DNA of 64,000 nucleotides from Bacillus_AB infantis_C (lineage in GTDB: Bacteria; Bacillota; Bacilli; Bacillales; Cytobacillaceae), in the NCBI RefSeq assembly GCF_050107595.1, contig NZ_JBNILH010000011.1:62001-126000 (forward strand), in the 5' to 3' direction. The translations under genes and the position numbers were made by a program. Below are positions 40,293-49,401 of the stretch, piece after piece (within the stretch, counting starts at the first letter, position 1; every line of letters starts with the position of its first letter). The notes under the pieces were generated by a model. The model did not search any database, was not told where the DNA came from, and worked only from the letters and a program-made list of their open reading frames with translations.

Positions 40293-41741
40293 TTAATGTT
40301 CTTTTATAATGGCCCTTGCGGCATTGCGGCCGCTTAGCGCTGATGAGAGTGTACCCGGCCCGGGGAAGACCTGCTCTCCTGCTAAATAGAATCCCGGCAA
40401 GGAAGACCGGAAGCTTTTCGGCTTAAGGATGCTGTTCCGGACGGTCAGGGGAAATCCGCCGACCTCCGTTTTCCCGACAAATTTCTGGTAAGTCAAAGGG
40501 GTGCCCGCCTCTGCTTTCTGCAAGCGGGCTTTAATTGGAAAGGCTTTATCTACTTCTTCAAGCAGTCTGCCTGCCAATTGTTCTTTCCGCTGCCTGTATT
40601 CCTCTTTTCCAAATGAAGCCCATATATCGCTGTCGGTATGGACAGAAATCGTCAATATCATTTCATCCTCAATTGTAAGCCCGCTGCTATCCCGCGATTC
40701 CTGCAGAGTCGCATAGATGGGGCCGTGAAACTCTTCCTGCTCCCCTTGCGGCATGATCTGATAAGCAAAAGGCAGGTTTCTTTGGTCTTTTCCCGACACG
40801 ATGCTGTCAACACGAAAGGCTCCCCATGAAAACTCATCACCTTCACTATGGCTTGTCCCTTCTCCAAAGGAAATGCCGGTGTTATTGATGACAATATCAA
40901 ATGCTCCGCTGTATTTCCTGCTTTCTACCTTCCACTTTTTTTCGCTTTTGCTATACTCGATTTTTCTAATTGGCGAAACTAGCTCTACCCTTCCGCCCAA
41001 CAGGTCAATCCTCTCTGCTAAAGAAGAGCTGATTTGCCCCAGTCCTTTTTCAATAGAAAAGCTCCCTTTCCTGTATATGGTCAGAGCCAGGCTTGAAGGC
41101 AGCAAAGCAGCCTCAGAAGCATCGGTCTGCGCGGCATCCAGCAGCTGGGCATCCAAAAACTGCCTGAATGGCAGATATTGTTCGAGCTTATGCTTCTTTA
41201 ATAGATCCTCTACAGTTGAAACGGCATAGCGGGCGAGCCTCAGCATGGAAACGGGACGCCGCAGGGCAAGGCCTGGAAAGCTCCCGAGGTCATAAAGTTT
41301 TTTTATCGGAAGTGATATCCCCGATGCTGAAACCGCCAGTACCCTTTCACCGATATCCTGAAGCTCTCTCCAGAATTGCAAAACATCCTCTGGGTGCTCA
41401 AAGAATGCACGCTGAAGCTCTTCTTCCCATAATTCTGTGCTTTGGAAAATGGAGATTCTCCGATCAGTCAATATAACATCCATGGGATGGGACAGACATT
41501 CTGCCGGGAGGTCCACTCCCGCTTCATTTAAAACTTTCCGCAGCAGGCCACCTTCCTCCAGTCCGAATGCGACAGTTGCACCAGTCGGAAACATCCGCCC
41601 CTTCCGTTTATAAAAGCCTGCCGACCCGCCAGCGCTAGATGCCTTTTCCAGAACAGTCACCTCAAAGCCGGCATTTGCCAGAAGGGCCCCGGCTGTCAGG
41701 CCTCCGATCCCGGCCCCGATTATACAAACTGACTTCGCCAT
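40293..41741 (-). CDS. Phytoene-desaturase-like FAD-dependent oxidoreductase
   Basis: The 482-residue protein begins with a Rossmann FAD loop VCIIGAGIGGLTAGALLANA and the GG-motif SSAGGSAGFYKRKGRMFPTG. The C-terminal FAD-closing motif is GFYLAGEQVFPGPGTLSSAL, as in carotenoid desaturases and ketolases (CrtN/CrtI-like, amine-oxidase family). The middle substrate domain has no recognisable specificity. There are no carotenoid genes adjacent. The repeat at 40226 follows the stop by 4 bases and may serve as terminator. Confidence 0.82.
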   Translation of the reverse strand: MAKSVCIIGAGIGGLTAGALLANAGFEVTVLEKASSAGGSAGFYKRKGRMFPTGATVAFGLEEGGLLRKVLNEAGVDLPAECLSHPMDVILTDRRISIFQSTELWEEELQRAFFEHPEDVLQFWRELQDIGERVLAVSASGISLPIKKLYDLGSFPGLALRRPVSMLRLARYAVSTVEDLLKKHKLEQYLPFRQFLDAQLLDAAQTDASEAALLPSSLALTIYRKGSFSIEKGLGQISSSLAERIDLLGGRVELVSPIRKIEYSKSEKKWKVESRKYSGAFDIVINNTGISFGEGTSHSEGDEFSWGAFRVDSIVSGKDQRNLPFAYQIMPQGEQEEFHGPIYATLQESRDSSGLTIEDEMILTISVHTDSDIWASFGKEEYRQRKEQLAGRLLEEVDKAFPIKARLQKAEAGTPLTYQKFVGKTEVGGFPLTVRNSILKPKSFRSSLPGFYLAGEQVFPGPGTLSSALSGRNAARAIIKEH

Positions 41742-41837
41742 CCCTGCCGCCTCCTTTGATTGCTGTTTTTATTCGTGTTTTTACCATTATAAGCAATAGA
41801 GGAAGCGGAGCAGAAATTCTAATATGGTATCCATACG

Positions 41838-41896
41838 GTGGCAGGCACCGCCCGTGGACACGTTGTGTAAAAGTGTCCATTTGCGGTGCCTGGCAC
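41838..41896. repeat. Palindromic repeat, full-length copy
   Basis: GTGGCAGGCACCGC and GCGGTGCCTGGCAC pair with one mismatch, and TGGACA/TGTCCA form the inner stem. It follows the 130-aa gene stop by 2 bases on the minus strand. Confidence 0.88.
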
Positions 41897-41898
41897 GG

Positions 41899-42291
41899 TT
41901 AGGAGTCTATTTCTTTTACATAGATGGCTGCATTGGTTTTGACCGTTCGGCAGCCCTCCAGATCTGCTTCTTTCAGAAGGCCGAGGTCCAGAGCTGATTT
42001 GATTTTTCCTTCATCCGGCTTTTTTTGGATCAGTTCATGAAGATTTAACTCTTCAAGCCTTTTTACGGTTGGTTCCTGCTCAAATTTCTCAGCTTTCCTG
42101 ATCTGCCGCTGGAGTTTGAAGGTGCTCACTGTGATTTCACCCTTTTCATTTTGTCCGACAGATTGATCAAAATGAAGATTGAACATCTTTTTCAGCGATT
42201 CAAGCTCCTCTTCAGCTGCCTTCTTTATCTTACTCAACTCCACATAGCGCGCAAGGATTTCCTTCGTAACAATGCCATTCGCATTTACCAA
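41899..42291 (-). CDS. Hypothetical protein (130 aa), helical
   Basis: The protein begins MVNANGIVTKEILARYVELS and continues IKKAAEEELESLKKMFNLHF, then VKRLEELNLHELIQKKPDEG, so it is mostly charged helix with a small C-terminal beta part (CRTVKTNAAIYVKEIDS). There is no signal or membrane segment. I do not recognise it; the layout slightly recalls phage-type accessory proteins, but nothing around it is phage-like. It is bracketed by two copies of the palindromic repeat. Confidence 0.6.
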   Translation of the reverse strand: MVNANGIVTKEILARYVELSKIKKAAEEELESLKKMFNLHFDQSVGQNEKGEITVSTFKLQRQIRKAEKFEQEPTVKRLEELNLHELIQKKPDEGKIKSALDLGLLKEADLEGCRTVKTNAAIYVKEIDS

Positions 42292-42385
42292 ACTCTCGCC
42301 CCATTTCTAAGATGATAGTTCATCATATTAAAGTGTGGGGGGCATTATGCATGTTCTGTAAAAACGTATGTTCCTGGTGAATTTA

Positions 42386-42581
42386 GTGCCTGGCACTGTC
42401 CGTGGAAAGAATGGCGGGGAAGTGTCTTTTTGCGGTGTTAGGCACGCACGCAGTAATTCCAGTAAATGTATTTTATGTAGAATAACGCTGATTTTTTGTA
42501 GAAAAACAAGAAAATTTGGTAGATTAATCGGGAATTCATGTAGAATCACAGGTATTTTATGTAGAATCACATGCTTTTCCC
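42386..42581 (+). repeat. Composite repeat, copy 1: palindromic head plus five 21-bp units
   Basis: The head GTGCCTGGCACTGTCCGTGG (from 42386) to GCGGTGTTAGGCAC (ends 42445) is a decayed palindrome. A 31-base linker with AAATGTATTTTAT leads to five units starting GTAGA at 42477, 42498, 42519, 42540 and 42561, exactly 21 bases apart; consensus GTAGAATAAC then variable bases then TTTAT. The last unit ends ATGCTTTTCCC. An inverted copy of the whole is at 49402-49590. Frames are open through it on both strands because 21 is a multiple of three, but there is no ribosome-binding site. Confidence 0.88.
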
Positions 42582-42594
42582 ATGTAATTCAAAA

Positions 42595-42630
42595 AAAATG
42601 CCCCTCTGAAGCAGATCAGAGGGGCATTTT
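42595..42630. terminator. Strong terminator
   Basis: A 15-bp perfect stem (AAAATGCCCCTCTGA with its complement, loop of 6) with a run of T on the minus strand, 17 bases beyond the stop of the 421-aa gene. Confidence 0.92.
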
Positions 42631-42646
42631 CGGGCCATTTCTTATC

Positions 42647-43912
42647 TCAAATATCATCGAGCAGAACAATTTCACCTGTTTCTGCATCTACTGCATGCTC
42701 ACAGTCCAATTTTCCGCATAAAACATACATCTCTTTCTCAAAATCATAGACATAGACCGGTTTTAAGAAGAAGTATGGTTTTAATTTTTCAAAGGCTTCG
42801 TCCTTATCGACCGTTGCCTCTCCTGGTGCCAGGTACCCTTCGAACATGTCGAGCATCATTTGGTTGTCGATATAGTTTCTCGGCTCAAAACTATGGGCAT
42901 CAATTATGACCGTCAGCTTTCGCTTAAAAATACTAGAATCCTGCCCTGATTTCCTTAATACCGCATCAATACACCCGCGGCTCCTGCGAAGTGTTTTCAG
43001 CGTCCACTGGCCGGATTCGCCAGGATATTCCCTGCTTAGCACCTGCCTGACAGCTGCCGCACATTTATCGGCCTCAGCCTCCTGGATCGGATAGGATTCT
43101 ATATGGGGTTCCCCTGCGAATGCCTGGTCTGCCGGAATTTCCTCAAATGCAGTGATGGACTTTCGTTCAAAAGGAATGTCTGAAGGCTGATCCCACTCTA
43201 TCACCTGATTGACTGTCAGCTTCGGTTCCATTCCCATCGGATCAAATTCAATCGTTTTCTGCCTGTCATTTGTAATAAAAATCTCCTCAATCGCGAATAG
43301 AGAAAACCATTTTTCTTTTTCCCGGTTCGGGAATTGAGCGAATACCAGCTGCTCTTCCAGAATATCTTCTTCTATGTTTTTAAGAGAAAGAGCATAATTC
43401 TCTTCCTGTAGCTGACCTGTCTCTGGCATGTATCCATATGCAGAGAAAGTAATCAGCCTGCCTTCGTCATCCACTTCAAGTTCCATATGACAGCCAGGAT
43501 AGAGGGATGTGCCATTGACAGCCACTGAAAAATGCAGCCTTCTATCCTCTTCCTTCGTCAGCCTGAATTGCTGTCCATAGCTCAGGCCGGTTTCTTTTTC
43601 AATCCAATTAATGATGCTGTCCCGGTCCCCGGGAACGAATGTAACTCCATCAGCCAATGTCTTTCCGCCCACAAAAATAGCGCTTTTCGTCCTGCCGCCC
43701 GCAATGGCCACTTCTATGACTGCAGTGCCCTCCGGATTGCTGCCATCATCCTCTGCTTCTGCACCGTTAGGGAACCATTCCATACAGAGAGTATAGTCAG
43801 TCTTATTCTGAAAAGACGAGCGATGGTAGAACCCCGTTCTTCCCAGATAATATTCTTCCAGTCCGAACTTCTCAAAAGTTAAATCGGCAAGTTTCTTTAT
43901 TCTTTGATCCAT
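42647..43912 (-). CDS. YcdB/YcdC-like repeat protein of unknown function
   Basis: The 421-residue protein is acidic and soluble, without a signal peptide. Two similar beta-rich parts resemble the PepSY-like YcdB/YcdC repeats: LHFSVAVNGTSLYPGCHMEL, VDDEGRLITFSAYGYMPETG, then a C-terminal VYDFEKEMYVLCGKLDCEHA and VDAETGEIVLLDD. The ending, in which a property is tied to 'D-A-x-T-G-E-I', is typical of PepSY units. Function is unknown; the family name is tentative. GGAGG precedes the ATG. Confidence 0.6.
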   Translation of the reverse strand: MDQRIKKLADLTFEKFGLEEYYLGRTGFYHRSSFQNKTDYTLCMEWFPNGAEAEDDGSNPEGTAVIEVAIAGGRTKSAIFVGGKTLADGVTFVPGDRDSIINWIEKETGLSYGQQFRLTKEEDRRLHFSVAVNGTSLYPGCHMELEVDDEGRLITFSAYGYMPETGQLQEENYALSLKNIEEDILEEQLVFAQFPNREKEKWFSLFAIEEIFITNDRQKTIEFDPMGMEPKLTVNQVIEWDQPSDIPFERKSITAFEEIPADQAFAGEPHIESYPIQEAEADKCAAAVRQVLSREYPGESGQWTLKTLRRSRGCIDAVLRKSGQDSSIFKRKLTVIIDAHSFEPRNYIDNQMMLDMFEGYLAPGEATVDKDEAFEKLKPYFFLKPVYVYDFEKEMYVLCGKLDCEHAVDAETGEIVLLDDI

Positions 43913-43978
43913 GACAGCCTCCTTTTTTGGTCCTGACCTCTTTTACGAAATATACTGTAATTTGGTTTCAAAGAATGT

Positions 43979-43992
43979 GCGGTGCCTGGCAC
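43979..43992. repeat. Half copy of the palindromic repeat
   Basis: GCGGTGCCTGGCAC stands alone, without its partner arm, 113 bases upstream of the GST-like gene. Confidence 0.7.
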
Positions 43993-44104
43993 TAAATGCA
44001 ATCGCACTCAAAAATTGACTGAAAATTGCCCTTATACTAAACTGGTAGCAGATTGAGATATTTAACTATTTAACTATTTTTTCAATAAGAAAGGATGCTG
44101 CACA

Positions 44105-45139
44105 TTGCCACAATCATTTCAAGGTTCAAATTGTGAATTGCCTTCAGGCAATAAACCGAAGGAAATTTCCTCGGATGGATCCTTTAAGCGCCAGACGAAC
44201 CGGTTTATGACTCCTTTTGGCGAGGGGCCGGATAAGCTGCCTGTTGAAGCGGGAAGATATCGCCTTTTATGGTCTGCCGCCTGTCCTTGGGCGCACCGTT
44301 CTGTTATTGTCCGGAAAGTGCTGGGCCTGGAAGAAAGCATCAGCCTTGGCACAGCCAGCCCGATGCGGCCGCGCCTTCAGCATGTTGACTGGGAATTCTC
44401 CCTTGATGAAGGAAGCCGTGATCCTGTCCTCGGCATTCAGTATATGAGCGAAGTATACAAAAACGCAGACCCTGATTATGACGGCAGACCAACGGTGCCG
44501 GTCATGGTAGATATAAAAGAAAGAAAAGCCGTCAACAATGATTATTTTAAGCTCACAAACTATTTTGAAACAGAATGGACTGCATTCCATAAAGAAGATG
44601 CACCTGACCTTTATCCAGAAGCATTGAGAGCTGAAATCGACGAACTGAATGAAAGCATCTTTCATGATGTAAATAATGGCGTCTACAAATGCGGGTTTGC
44701 ACATTCGCAGGAGGCGTATGAAGAAGCATACGAGAAGCTTTTCACCCGCCTTGATGAGCTGGAGGAAAGGCTTTCCGGCCAGCGTTTCCTGTTCGGCGAC
44801 TATATTACCGATTCAGATGTGAGGCTGTACACAACCCTTGCCAGGTTTGATGCTGCCTATTACACGGCGTTCAACACAAACCGGAATCTGATCCGTGAAT
44901 ATGCGCATCTATGGGGCTATGCCCGCGATCTCTACCAGACGCCGGGCTTTGGGGACACAACTGATTTTGATGCAATTAAGCGCCACTATCATTTATCCAT
45001 CACCATTTCTACCGATAAGACAGAGCCGGCTATCCTGCCAAAGGGTCCGGAATTGTCAGTATGGAGCACAGATCATGGCCGTGAAAAGCTCAGCGGGAAA
45101 ACGGAGAAGTTTTTGAAAAAAGGAGAAGATGGCAGATGA
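44105..45139 (+). CDS. Xi-class glutathione S-transferase / glutathionyl-hydroquinone reductase
   Basis: The 344-residue protein has the Xi-class thioredoxin-fold active site LLWSAACPWAHRSVIVRKVL (Cys60 of CPWA), the following VPVMVDIKERKAVNNDYFKL, and the C-terminal all-helical domain with FLFGDYITDSDVRLYTTLAR. Xi enzymes remove glutathione from hydroquinones. Bacillaceae normally make bacillithiol rather than glutathione, so the thiol used here may differ. It starts with TTG after AAGGATG. It overlaps the next gene by ATGA. Confidence 0.87.
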   Translation: MPQSFQGSNCELPSGNKPKEISSDGSFKRQTNRFMTPFGEGPDKLPVEAGRYRLLWSAACPWAHRSVIVRKVLGLEESISLGTASPMRPRLQHVDWEFSLDEGSRDPVLGIQYMSEVYKNADPDYDGRPTVPVMVDIKERKAVNNDYFKLTNYFETEWTAFHKEDAPDLYPEALRAEIDELNESIFHDVNNGVYKCGFAHSQEAYEEAYEKLFTRLDELEERLSGQRFLFGDYITDSDVRLYTTLARFDAAYYTAFNTNRNLIREYAHLWGYARDLYQTPGFGDTTDFDAIKRHYHLSITISTDKTEPAILPKGPELSVWSTDHGREKLSGKTEKFLKKGEDGR

Positions 45140-45648
45140 GCGGGGTGATCATCCGAAATGCGGACAAGGAGATGGCAGAGTGCATCCGGGAGCAGCGGGT
45201 TTCCGCCTATTCGGCCCATACTGGCAGCATTCCAGGACCGCATTGGGAAGCATTGAAAAAAGCAATATCATCGGACGCCGACCGACAGCCGGGGGTTGAG
45301 ATGATCATTGCTGAAGTAGATGGAAAGTTAGCCGGCAGTGTCGCCCTATTCCCGGCCAGGACTGATGCTTATGAAGGTTTTGTAGAGGAAATGGACTATC
45401 CGGAAATCCGGATGCTTGCCGTTGCTCCTGAATTTCAGGGCAAGGGTATTGCAAAAGCTCTGATCTCTGAATGCATCCGCCGCGCAAAGGAACAGGGCTT
45501 CCGGAAAATCGGCCTGCACACAGGCGATTTTATGAAGAATGCGATGAAGCTTTATGAGGGGTTTGGATTTAAGAGGCTTCCTCAGTATGATTTCGAGCCG
45601 GCTGGTGATGGGATTATTGTGAGGGCTTATATTTTGGAAATCGATTGA
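45136..45648 (+). CDS. GNAT family N-acetyltransferase
   Basis: The 170-residue protein has motif A PEIRMLAVAPEFQGKGIAKA (pyrophosphate loop Q-G-K-G-I-A), motif D GSVALFPARTD and the closing MKLYEGFGFKRLPQYDFEP. The acceptor is unknown. It is translationally coupled by ATGA to the Xi-class GST and shares its terminator, suggesting a joint role in detoxification. Confidence 0.87.
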   Translation: MSGVIIRNADKEMAECIREQRVSAYSAHTGSIPGPHWEALKKAISSDADRQPGVEMIIAEVDGKLAGSVALFPARTDAYEGFVEEMDYPEIRMLAVAPEFQGKGIAKALISECIRRAKEQGFRKIGLHTGDFMKNAMKLYEGFGFKRLPQYDFEPAGDGIIVRAYILEID

Positions 45649-45679
45649 AAAAAGGGGGAAGCTGTTCTTCCCCTTTTTC
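45649..45679. terminator. Bidirectional terminator
   Basis: AAAAAGGGGGAAG and CTTCCCCTTTTT pair (one bulged G), ending in T. It separates the GNAT gene from the convergent chemoreceptor gene. Confidence 0.85.
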
Positions 45680-45683
45680 CTTT

Positions 45684-46485
45684 TTACAGCTCAGACGCAT
45701 ACAGATTCAGCTTCTTGCTCATCATCTCAATCTTTTCAATAAAAGAAGAAATCTCTTCTGTGGATGCTGCCTGTTCCTGGCCGACTGCCAGTACCATTTC
45801 TATTGAGGAAGTAATATCATTCACAGATTTTTGGACATTGTTCAGGATGGTATAGATTTTTTCGGTAGAAGAGATGGTATCATGAGACAGCTTTCGTATT
45901 TCATTGGCCACTACGCCAAAGCCTGCTCCTTTATCGCCTGCTCTTGCTGCCTCGATAGCGGCATTTAATCCGAGGAGATTCGTCTGGTCAGCGATCTTTT
46001 TTATAAAAGAAAGCACTTCGTCTGTGTTGTCCACTTCTCTGGTCGCCTGATTTGACCGTTCCAGAAGCTGGCTGGTGATCTCCGCCAATCCCTCGGCTCC
46101 TTCTGTGATGGCAGCAACACAATGGTTTGCCTGTGTAATTGAATCAACAATCTGCTCAGAGATTTCCCGGAGATCTTTTTCATTCTGCTTTTGCATCTGG
46201 ATGGCGAGCGCACCTATTACTGCGCCGTTTTCGAGGATTGGGGCAGCCATCCCTGTAAAAGAAACGCCAAAAAATTCTTCCAGCACTTCTTCCTCAATGC
46301 GTCTGTTATTTTGAATGCAGTCTGCCAAAGGCTCGTTTGGGTTAATCCGAAGTCCTTGCCTGATAGGCAAGCCATTCCTCAGTATCAGCCACTCCTATCG
46401 ATATTTCCGGAAGCATTGAATGTATTAAGGGAATTGCTTTCATATAGGCAGCCAGTACTTCATGATGCTCTTTCATTGTAATCAT
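45684..46485 (-). pseudogene. Soluble chemoreceptor (YfmS-like) split by a one-base frameshift
   Basis: An ATG at 46485, with GGAAAGGG upstream, starts MITMKEHHEVLAAYMKAIPL and runs to GVADTEEWLAYQ, then into a stop. A second frame continues GLRINPNEPLADCIQNN, MAAPILENGAVIGALAIQMQ, and the MCP signalling core with the hairpin tip TNLLGLNAAIEAARAGDKG and GFGVVANEIRKLSHDTISST. Removing one base of the CC at 46359-46360 joins them into 266 residues, with LAYQQGLRINPNEP at the join. The intact protein would have a small sensor domain and one signalling hairpin, without membrane helices, like YfmS. It is broken by decay or by an assembly error. Confidence 0.8.
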
Positions 46486-46636
46486 AATCCAGCCCTTTCC
46501 AAGAAGGCATAAGCCGCTCGATTGAAAGGACTTTTGCACTTCTCTTATAAATATCCTAAAAATATAGTCATTTATACCTAATTTTATCTTGAATTCAAAC
46601 AAATAGATAGTCTGAATAGGTTTTAAACATAAAAAA

Positions 46637-46694
46637 GTGCCAGGCACCGCTTGTGGACATATTACCCCTACTGTCCATCTGCGGTGCCTGGCAC
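46637..46694. repeat. Palindromic repeat, full-length copy
   Basis: GTGCCAGGCACCGC (46637-46650) and GCGGTGCCTGGCAC (46681-46694) are perfect 14-bp arms; TGGACA/TGTCCA form an inner stem. It lies 15 bases beyond the amidohydrolase stop. Confidence 0.9.
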
Positions 46695-46708
46695 CAGATT
46701 TATTATTA

Positions 46709-47953
46709 TCAATTTGCCTCAGTCAGCTTCTTGGCCGCCTCATAAAAAATTTCTACGGCTTTCGCTATATCCTTTGAATCTGACCATTCCTCAGGACAAT
46801 GGCTCAGGCCATTCCTGCTAGGAATGAATAGCATGCCGACGCTTGTGAAATCCGAAAGTACCATGGCATCGTGTCCTGCACCGCTGTTGATCGGGGAGTA
46901 GGGAATATCCAGTTCAGCACATTTTCCTTTCAAAAGCGTCAGAATACTCTTATCCATTTCTTTTGGTTTCATATAAAGAGGCTGTTCGACTGACGTCTGA
47001 ATCCCGCCATAGTCATAAGCGGCAATCCGCTCTTTCACTTTTTCAACCACACTCAGCACATGCTCTTCCTTGCCTGAACGGATATCGACCGAGAATACCA
47101 CTTTATCCGGGATCACATTGGCGCCATTCGGAAAAACGTTCAGGCGCCCGACTGTAAGGACAGTGCCTCCCCCTTCATCGAGAGCCATCTCGGGAAGGCC
47201 GGCAATGATGGCAGCAGCAGCAGCCAGTGCATCGGAACGGCGATCCATCGGTGTCGTACCGGCATGGCCTGCCTGCCCTTTGATGGTCACGTCCAGCTGG
47301 GTCAGACCGACAATGGCCTCCACTACACCAATCGGGATATCTTTTTCCTCGAGGATGGGCCCTTGTTCGATATGCAGCTCCAGGAAAGCTTTAATCGTGT
47401 TCGGGTCCCTCTGCTTAGGAAGAGAAGGATCGAGCCCGATTTTCTCCATTGCGTCCTTCGCCAGCACCCCGTCCCGGTCTGCCAGCTTGAAAAATTCCTC
47501 CTCCGGCATCAGCCCGGTGATGCCTCTCGACCCCATGAGGCCGCCGCCAAAGCGGGAGCCTTCCTCTTCCACCATTGCGATGACCTCCAGCGGGTATTTT
47601 GGCTTCACATTATTCTCTGCAAACAGTGCAGCCACTTCAAGACCTGCCACAACGCCTGCCGGGCCGTCATAAGAGCCTCCATTTGGGACAGAATCGAAAT
47701 GCGAGCCGATCAGCACGCTCGGTGCATCCTTCAATGTCCCCTCAAGCTTCCCAAAAATATTGCCAAAGCCGTCCTCTGTAACTTCAAGCCCAATCTCATG
47801 CATTTTTTCTTTTATATAATTGCGGGCCTGCAGGTCTTCCTGGCTGTAGGTCAGCCGGGTCGTACCATTTCCAGGCGTAGCGGTAAATTCATTCAGCGCT
47901 TCTATATGTTTCTCTATTCTGGCAGCAAGCTTCTCTTTTACTAGACTCATCAT
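46709..47953 (-). CDS. M20-type hydantoinase/carbamoylase family amidohydrolase
   Basis: The 414-residue protein has the family's metal ligands: GSHFDSVPNGGSYDGPAGVV (His, Asp), EEEGSRFGGGLMGSRG (Glu pair), LHIEQGPILE (His) and SGAGHDAM (His near the C-terminus). Members hydrolyse N-carbamoyl amino acids, allantoate or ureidoglycine. The lid domain contains GQAGHAGTTPMDRRSDALAA. It lies 16 bases downstream of a transporter gene in the same operon, so import and hydrolysis of one substrate is likely; that substrate is not identified. AAGGAAGG precedes the ATG. Confidence 0.87.
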   Translation of the reverse strand: MMSLVKEKLAARIEKHIEALNEFTATPGNGTTRLTYSQEDLQARNYIKEKMHEIGLEVTEDGFGNIFGKLEGTLKDAPSVLIGSHFDSVPNGGSYDGPAGVVAGLEVAALFAENNVKPKYPLEVIAMVEEEGSRFGGGLMGSRGITGLMPEEEFFKLADRDGVLAKDAMEKIGLDPSLPKQRDPNTIKAFLELHIEQGPILEEKDIPIGVVEAIVGLTQLDVTIKGQAGHAGTTPMDRRSDALAAAAAIIAGLPEMALDEGGGTVLTVGRLNVFPNGANVIPDKVVFSVDIRSGKEEHVLSVVEKVKERIAAYDYGGIQTSVEQPLYMKPKEMDKSILTLLKGKCAELDIPYSPINSGAGHDAMVLSDFTSVGMLFIPSRNGLSHCPEEWSDSKDIAKAVEIFYEAAKKLTEAN

Positions 47954-47969
47954 TTATCCTTCCTTTCTT

Positions 47970-49184
47970 TTATAAGAGGCTGACAAAGAATCCTGCGAGT
48001 ACGACGGAAACGATGGTGACTGTGATGAAGCCGCCAACAAGCATTGGCGGAAGCATATGGCTTGTCAGCATCTCCCTTTCCTCCTCATCCTCGGTCAATG
48101 ATTTGATGACTTCATTCGTGATGATATAATCTGCCGGGAAACCGTACAAAGCTGTCAATGATACGGCAAAGGCCATGTTTTTGCTGACCCCGAGGATCTT
48201 TCCGGCTATAAAGGAGAAGATGTACATGCCGATCACGCCAAGTGCGATTGTGCCGATCAGCGGCACGATGATCTGCAGCATCATCGACGGTGTTGCCTGC
48301 TTCAGCCCGTCAAAAATAAAGAGCATCAAAGCCATGATGGCAAATCCGAATGCATTGGCTTTTTGCAGGACCTGCTTTTCCAGGAATCCAAAGCTTGTGG
48401 CGATAACACCGAACAGCAGGCAGATGACAAACGGGCTCACGCTGACAACAGGCGCCAGCCAGGCGGAAACCTGGTAGGCCAGGAATGCAACAACCGAAAG
48501 GCGCAGCAGCTTAAAAAAATCGGTATTATATTTTTCCGGCATACGCTTGAACAGCTTAAGCTCGGGCGCTGCGGGGGCTGCTTCAGCGGCAGCTGCCGTT
48601 TGTGCCTTGGCGATCTGCTGCTTCTTCAGAGCGGCTCCTCCATCCTTGCGGTATGTTTCAAGAAGCTTCTTTCCTTCTTTTTTCAAAACAAAGGATGTAA
48701 TCGGATAGCCGGCAAACCCCTGCATTACATAGATAACAATGGCAAACACAGACAGGGAAGCAAGGCCCGCCTCCTTTGCCCCCTCAGACATGATCAGGGC
48801 AGAGACAACCCCTCCCACTAATGGAGGAATAGCGACCACAACCGTCTGATAACCGAAGATAAATGATCCAGCAGCAAACAGGATGGCGATGATTCCAAGA
48901 ATGCCGGAGATCGCAATAACAATTGTCTTCCATTGATTCTTCAGTTCCTGGACCGATAGGAGCGTCCCCATATTCGTAATTAATAAATACATCATCAGTG
49001 TCGCAACAACCGGCGGCACTCCTGCCAGGGCCACTATATCCTGCGGAAAGAATGTCCAATACCCGGCTAGGAACAAAACCGCACACACAAAGATGGAAGG
49101 CACCCATGCCTTCGTACGGACTGCAATAAAATCTCCGATAAATAAAATTAGAACAAGAATAACAACTGCTAACATCTGGGACAT
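47970..49184 (-). CDS. Integral membrane transporter-like protein
   Basis: The 404-residue protein has about 10 membrane helices with a charged, Ala-rich insert near residues 190-215 (AKAQTAAAAEAAPAAPELK). Distinct parts are VVAIPPLVGGVVSALIMSEG and NMAFAVSLTALYGFPADYII. The repeated-half layout resembles GltS-like or other ion:substrate symporters, but I cannot name the family. It is first in an operon with the M20 amidohydrolase and so probably imports its substrate. A sigma-A promoter lies 63-91 bases upstream. Confidence 0.65.
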   Translation of the reverse strand: MSQMLAVVILVLILFIGDFIAVRTKAWVPSIFVCAVLFLAGYWTFFPQDIVALAGVPPVVATLMMYLLITNMGTLLSVQELKNQWKTIVIAISGILGIIAILFAAGSFIFGYQTVVVAIPPLVGGVVSALIMSEGAKEAGLASLSVFAIVIYVMQGFAGYPITSFVLKKEGKKLLETYRKDGGAALKKQQIAKAQTAAAAEAAPAAPELKLFKRMPEKYNTDFFKLLRLSVVAFLAYQVSAWLAPVVSVSPFVICLLFGVIATSFGFLEKQVLQKANAFGFAIMALMLFIFDGLKQATPSMMLQIIVPLIGTIALGVIGMYIFSFIAGKILGVSKNMAFAVSLTALYGFPADYIITNEVIKSLTEDEEEREMLTSHMLPPMLVGGFITVTIVSVVLAGFFVSLL

Positions 49185-49246
49185 AGGAAGCTCCCTCCTT
49201 TTCTAGGATTTTTTATTTCGGTGAGCGAAAAATAATTAATATTAGT

Positions 49247-49275
49247 ATAATAATACACAGGTATTAGTCAGTCAA
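49247..49275 (-). promoter_or_regulatory. Sigma-A promoter of the transporter/amidohydrolase operon
   Basis: On the minus strand TTGACT (49270-49275) and TATTAT (49247-49252) are 17 bases apart in AT-rich DNA. From 49276 to 49401 I see nothing further. Confidence 0.7.
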
Positions 49276-49401
49276 TTTAAATTATTTTAAATATTAAAGT
49301 AACCGTTTGCAATTTTAAGTGCGGACGTTTTAAAGCGGTGAAGTGAGCGGTTTAGCGTTTGTAGGCTTGGTTTCAGGTGGTGAGTTTTCAGTCATTCTGC
49401 G

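Noticed and set aside
42328..42721. Open frames across the 21-bp array on both strands, giving heptapeptide repeats
   Set aside because: 21 is a multiple of three, so open frames are expected; there is no ribosome-binding site and the frames differ between the two copies upstream and downstream.
47070..47672. Open frame (200 codons) opposite the amidohydrolase
   Set aside because: Shadow of a conserved gene with intact metal-binding motifs.
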